44,545 bases of DNA from Saprospiraceae bacterium (GTDB taxonomy: Bacteria; Bacteroidota; Bacteroidia; Chitinophagales; Saprospiraceae), in contig JANWVR010000030.1 in NCBI GenBank assembly GCA_025056735.1, positions 1-44,545 on the forward strand. The letters run 5' to 3'. Each line of letters opens with the position of its first letter. The stretch's first letter is position 1. This document shows positions 41,231-44,545 of this stretch, piece after piece. The notes beneath the pieces are model-generated. The model was not told the origin of the DNA and did no database searches. It saw only the letters and a program-made list of their open reading frames with translations. The position numbers and the translations under genes are program-made.

Positions 41231-43265
41231 GTATAAAGTCCGATTCGGAGGTAAAAAAGGCAAAAAAGGTCAGACACTTCAGCTCGAGGAGAGCCCTGAT
41301 CTGCTCGTCGTGCGCACCAAAGGCAACCGCCAGTTAGAGGAAGCATCGCTCAAGCGCGAAAGCTTGGAAGTGCTTAAGGAAACCCAGGAGATTGCTGCCT
41401 TCCCTGAAGCTGGCGTTAGCGTGCGCCGCGTGAGCGCTGACGACAACCCTGTGGCCAAACGCGACGAAGCCCGTGCTATACTCAAACAGGATGAAAATAT
41501 CCGTTTTGCCGGGCGCGTCTTCCAGGACGCGGAAAGCGGAAATGTCGTGCTGTACACCGAGAACTTTTTCGTCAAGTTCCACGACAACGTACCACCCGAA
41601 ACCTGTCAGGTGCTCTTAGACAGATACCGACTGAGCGTCAAAAGTCAGTTGCCCTTTGCGCCTAATGCCTATTTCGTACAGGCTGCAGAAGGCACGGGAA
41701 CCAAGGTGTTTGAGATCGCTGAGCAGCTGCTCGCCGAAAAAGAAGTGGAGTACTGCCATCCTGAATTGGTACAAGAACGCCGCTTCAAGGGCGCGCATCC
41801 GCTTCAATGGCATTTAGTCCAGACGAGCGTCAACGGCAACCTGATCAACCAGCATGTCAACATCGAGGGCGCCTGGCGGCACACGCGCGGAAAAGGCATC
41901 ACCATCGCTATTCTCGACGACGGCTTGGATACCTCCCATCCCGAATTCGCAGGCCGCATCGTACACCCCTATGACGCCACGCTCAACATCACCGACCCCT
42001 CGCCTAAGCTGCCCGACGACAACCACGGTACCGCCTGTGCTGGCGTGGCCTGCGCCACTGGCCTGCCCAACGGCGCCAGCGGCTCAGCGCCCGAAGCCAA
42101 CCTCATGCCCATACGCTTGCGCAGCGGCCTGGGCAGCATGGCCGAGGCCAACGCCTTCGTCTGGGCCGCCGACCACGGCGCCGACGTCATCTCCTGCTCC
42201 TGGGGACCCTCCGACGGCGACTGGTGGAACCCCATGGACCCTCTCCACAACCGCGTGACGCCGCTGCCCGACAGCACGCGCCTCGCCATGGAATACGCCC
42301 TGACCAAAGGCCGCAACGGCAAAGGCTGCGTCATCCTCTTCGCCGCCGGCAACGGCAATGAGTCGGCCGATAACGACGGCTACGTCAGCTTCCCTCCCGT
42401 CATCACCGTAGGCGCCTGCAACGATACGGGCAAACGCTGCGTGTACAGCGACTTCGGCAAATGCCTCTGGGTCTGCTTCCCCAGCGCCGACTATGGCTGG
42501 CGTCCCTTCCAGCACCCTGCTCCGCTGACGGAAGGTCTGCGCACCACCGACCGGCAGGGCCCCGCTGGTTACACTCCCGACGGCTACGTCAACTCCTTCG
42601 GCGGCACCTCCGCTGCCTGTCCGGGCATGGCCGGCGTGGTGGCCCTTATGCTGGCCGTCAATCCGCAGCTGACGCCCTCGCAGGTGAAGGACATCATCCG
42701 CCGCTCCTGCACCCGCATTGATGAGGCCGGCGGCGAGTACGACACCAACGGCCACAGCATCTACTACGGCTATGGCCGCATCAACGCTGGCCTGGCTGTC
42801 GAAAATGCCCGGAAAGCCGCAGCCATCACCCATCCGGTTACTGGTGTTCGCGTCGAGGGTGTGGCCCGCTTCCACACCGGCGGCGAAGTCCCCTTTCTGT
42901 CAGGCGTGATGGTGGGCGAGACCTTCATGCCATCACGTCGCCTGCTGGGTCTGCGTCTGCAACTGCGCGGCGCGCCCACCGGCTCGCGCCTCCGTTACCG
43001 CATCAACGGCTCCTCCGTCGGTATCCGCGAAAATGCGCGCGAAGGTGAATACGTGGGCGAAGCCTCCGTCAGCCGCCGCCTCTTGGGTGTCGCTCTGTGG
43101 TTAGAAGGCCCCGCCGCCCAACAGTACGACCTCCACTACGCCGTTCGCCTCCAGGGGCGAAAAACACCCGTGCAGGCCAAAAACGGCGCCTGGGCCGGAA
43201 CAGATGCACCCACTGGTCGCTCCATAGAAGCCCTCCAGGTGTGGCTCACGCCCAAAAGTGCGTAG
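41229..43265 (+). CDS. S8 subtilisin-like protease without signal peptide, with ChW-like C-terminal region
   Basis: A 678-residue product starting at ATG 41229. The N-terminal MYKVRFGGKKGKKGQTLQLEESPDLLVVRTKG is not a signal peptide; residues 1-210 look like a fervidolysin-type prodomain (VLYTENFFVKFHDNVPPETCQVLLDRY, then VEYCHPELVQERR). The catalytic domain, about 215-515, has Asp230 (AILDDGLDTSHPEF), His266 (DNHGTACAGV), Asn375 (AAGN) and Ser461 (GGTSAACPG), all intact. The last 150 residues hold up to three ChW-like repeats (VARFHTGGEVPFLSG, LRYRINGSSVGIRENAREG, VRLQGRKTPVQAKNGAWAGTD ending RSIEALQVWL), without the typical tryptophans. It may act inside the cell or be exported by another route. 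It lies just before a type III CRISPR gene. Confidence 0.9.
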   Translation: MYKVRFGGKKGKKGQTLQLEESPDLLVVRTKGNRQLEEASLKRESLEVLKETQEIAAFPEAGVSVRRVSADDNPVAKRDEARAILKQDENIRFAGRVFQDAESGNVVLYTENFFVKFHDNVPPETCQVLLDRYRLSVKSQLPFAPNAYFVQAAEGTGTKVFEIAEQLLAEKEVEYCHPELVQERRFKGAHPLQWHLVQTSVNGNLINQHVNIEGAWRHTRGKGITIAILDDGLDTSHPEFAGRIVHPYDATLNITDPSPKLPDDNHGTACAGVACATGLPNGASGSAPEANLMPIRLRSGLGSMAEANAFVWAADHGADVISCSWGPSDGDWWNPMDPLHNRVTPLPDSTRLAMEYALTKGRNGKGCVILFAAGNGNESADNDGYVSFPPVITVGACNDTGKRCVYSDFGKCLWVCFPSADYGWRPFQHPAPLTEGLRTTDRQGPAGYTPDGYVNSFGGTSAACPGMAGVVALMLAVNPQLTPSQVKDIIRRSCTRIDEAGGEYDTNGHSIYYGYGRINAGLAVENARKAAAITHPVTGVRVEGVARFHTGGEVPFLSGVMVGETFMPSRRLLGLRLQLRGAPTGSRLRYRINGSSVGIRENAREGEYVGEASVSRRLLGVALWLEGPAAQQYDLHYAVRLQGRKTPVQAKNGAWAGTDAPTGRSIEALQVWLTPKSA

Positions 43266-43491
43266 GGCCAGGCTGGACTTACTGTAAAGGTTTTTTGCTG
43301 AAAGGGTGTAAGGTTTTTTGGCCTTTGGCCATTAAATCGTTCATCTACAGAGGATTTTTTCTTTGCAACTCAGAGTTAACCAAATTTTCTTGCTGCGGGT
43401 GAAACTACCGCGGCCAAGGCAGATGTTATTCTGGCAAATCGCCGCTGAATGCGCCCAAACGTGAACTTCCCACCACCATAAAGCATTTGCT

Positions 43492-43683
43492 ATGAAAACG
43501 TCTCCATTTGACCGCCTGCCCTTCTTCGTCAACCTCGAAACCTTGGGCGAAGACGATGAAATCCGCATTGACTATGACGCCAACGGAAATCCGGTGCGCA
43601 TCCGAAAAGTGCGAAACAATTCCTCCCTGTCTGTCTGGATTGGGGGTGTCCTGGCTGTATTGGCTTTTTTGACGGGGTGCTAA
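43492..43683 (+). CDS. small membrane protein of unknown function
   Basis: A 63-residue product starting MKTSPFDRLPFFVNLETLGEDDEIRIDYDANGNPVRIRKV, acidic then basic, followed by a C-terminal hydrophobic helix (LSVWIGGVLAVLAFLTGC). The layout is that of a tail-anchored membrane protein. No family is recognised. A hairpin with a T-run about 70 bp downstream supports a real transcript. The upstream gap of 226 bp after the subtilase shows no clear promoter; two short direct repeats (AGGTTTTTTG) lie near 43290-43320. Confidence 0.45.
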   Translation: MKTSPFDRLPFFVNLETLGEDDEIRIDYDANGNPVRIRKVRNNSSLSVWIGGVLAVLAFLTGC

Positions 43684-43755
43684 CCGCCGGATAAAACCGC
43701 CTCTGAGTACCTACACTCACATAGGGCATTGGCGTTTCGTCAGGCCGTACTGCTG

Positions 43756-43803
43756 CATGCCTCCTTGGGCAGAATGCCTGGCTGCAGGAGGTGATGTTTT
43801 TTT
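43756..43803 (+). terminator. terminator-like hairpin with T-run
   Basis: CATGCCTCCT (43756-43765) pairs with AGGAGGTGATG (43786-43796) with one bulge and one G-T pair; an inner GCAG/CTGC stem lies inside. Seven T follow at 43797-43803. It separates the small membrane gene from cmr1. Confidence 0.65.
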
Positions 43804-43893
43804 GCGATAAGGATGCGCGACGAACATTTTTAAAATTGGCGTAAAATTTAGAAAAAAAGGTGGTAAAATTTCTACATGTGCTGCTGCAAAATC

Positions 43894-43901
43894 TATTTTT
43901 G
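43894..43901 (+). promoter_or_regulatory. -7 element TATTTTTG for the cmr operon
   Basis: A full TAnnTTTG match, about 80 bp before the cmr1 ATG, in an AT-rich stretch after the terminator. It suggests that cmr1 is the first gene of its operon. Confidence 0.55.
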
Positions 43902-43981
43902 TTTCTCAAATGAGGAGCGTTGATAAAAGAGCCTAACTCAAATCAATCCGATATCGGGTTTTCGCGACAAAACCACTAAAC

Positions 43982-44545
43982 ATGCCACACATCACCTTTC
44001 ATTGCCGCACCATCAGCCCCATGTTCATTGGAGGAGCCGACCCAGACAAGGCAGAACTGCGCCCGCCCAGCTTGAAAGGAGCGCTGAGGTTTTGGTGGCG
44101 GGCCATGAACGCTCATCTCGTAAAAGAAGGCGGTCTGAAAAAATTAAGAGAAACAGAGGCGGAAATTTTTGGCGATACCACTCATCGCAGTAGCGTAGAG
44201 GTAAGCATTTCATGGATTAAAGAGGTCGAGTTCAAGGAGAACCTCAAAGGCGATCTTCTTTATATGGCCTATGGCGCCCATCATAGGAAGGCTTTCGGAG
44301 TAGGCACTGAATTTCAGGTAACGCTTTCATCGAAAAACGCTTCGCATTTGGAAGAGGCAAAGAAGGCGTTTTCGCTACTTACGCATTTGGGAGGATTAGG
44401 AGCCAAGAGTAGAAATGGCTTCGGCGCTTTTGCCTGTAATGAAGTTGACAGCTTTGAGAAAATATGTCAATATGCTTGCTTTCAGAACATTGCGTCCTTG
44501 GACACGCCTTACACGGCCATAGGAGACAAAACCCAGGTGTACATA
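43982..44545 (+). CDS. cmr1: type III-B CRISPR RAMP protein Cmr1, N-terminal part (3' partial)
   Basis: The frame starts at ATG 43982 and is open to the last base (188 codons), so the gene continues to the right. The start is MPHITFHCRTISPMFIGGAD, the Cmr1 signature (strand, then P-x-F-x-G-G-A), followed by ELRPPSLKGALRFWWRAMNAHL, another family block that places the protein in the RAMP fold, and EAEIFGDTTHRSSVEVSI. A G-loop LGGLGAKSRNGFGAF comes near residue 140. In type III-B complexes Cmr1 sits at the 3' end of the crRNA and contributes to target RNA binding. No CRISPR array or other cmr gene is visible to the left, so the operon lies beyond the window edge. Confidence 0.93.
   Translation, partial: MPHITFHCRTISPMFIGGADPDKAELRPPSLKGALRFWWRAMNAHLVKEGGLKKLRETEAEIFGDTTHRSSVEVSISWIKEVEFKENLKGDLLYMAYGAHHRKAFGVGTEFQVTLSSKNASHLEEAKKAFSLLTHLGGLGAKSRNGFGAFACNEVDSFEKICQYACFQNIASLDTPYTAIGDKTQVYI

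Noticed and set aside
42084-42875. Antisense frame of 263 codons under the subtilase
   Set aside because: Rich in G, A and V as expected for the reverse of a GC-rich gene; it covers the active-site serine region of a clear protease.
43804-43981. Coding sequence on the minus strand between the small gene and cmr1
   Set aside because: The AT-rich stretch with a promoter and a T-run explains the region; the frame shows no protein features.
1-44545. A circular plasmid whose ends join within one CRISPR operon
   Set aside because: The content is core chromosomal (gldKLMN, etfAB, porX), and the left edge is a C-terminus while the right edge is a Cmr1 N-terminus; nothing shows that they join.

Overview
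The window is a stretch of chromosome from a member of the Bacteroidota with fairly high GC for the phylum. The evidence is a complete gldK-gldL-gldM-gldN cluster (type IX secretion, T9SS), a PorP/SprF-like outer-membrane protein, a PorX response regulator with a PglZ domain, two large exported proteins ending in T9SS sorting domains, and several promoters with the Bacteroidota -7 motif TAnnTTTG. The order cannot be fixed by eye; a Saprospiria- or Chitinophagia-like lineage is my guess. No rRNA, tRNA, transposase or CRISPR array was seen.

Layout. 1-465: 3' end of a RAMP-like CRISPR protein running in from the left. 455-9377, minus strand: envelope and secreted proteins (a secreted unknown, a PDZ protein and a VWA protein with T9SS tails, an Omp85-family barrel, a lipoprotein) plus a GNAT enzyme. 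Between the GNAT and Omp85 genes lies a compact 554-bp element, a four-helix-bundle gene bracketed by heptamer repeats in inverted orientation. 9526-14300, plus: a small membrane protein and a Gfo/Idh/MocA oxidoreductase, then arginine deiminase, thioesterase, GT87-type glycosyltransferase and GtrA. 14537-20457: SlyD-like isomerase with a clear terminator, an SDR, then minus-strand barrel/SCO1/coiled-coil/bifunctional nuclease genes and etfB-etfA. 20615-26609, plus: TPR protein, DUF4292 lipoprotein, EnvC-like protein, PaaD, a modified SNase, a lipoprotein and a PBP4-type peptidase. Then an M1 aminopeptidase (minus), a DUF255 thioredoxin protein and PorP/SprF (plus).

31734-41120 is the secretion and regulation region: gldKLMN with a recognisable promoter at one end and a terminator at the other, a convergent ECF sigma factor, an HD phosphohydrolase, and porX with a lysophospholipid acyltransferase. 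The Gld proteins form the T9SS motor and ring; PorX and possibly the sigma factor would control it; the PDZ and VWA proteins are likely cargo.

41229-44545 is accessory: a subtilisin-like protease without signal peptide and with a ChW-like C-terminal region, a 63-residue membrane protein, and the first 188 codons of a type III-B cmr1 gene running off the right edge with its own promoter. The most unusual signals are the heptamer-repeat/four-helix element with its related repeats at the protease start, the perfect 16-bp inverted repeat between gldM and gldN, type III RAMP genes at both edges, and an SNase-fold protein with a large insertion.
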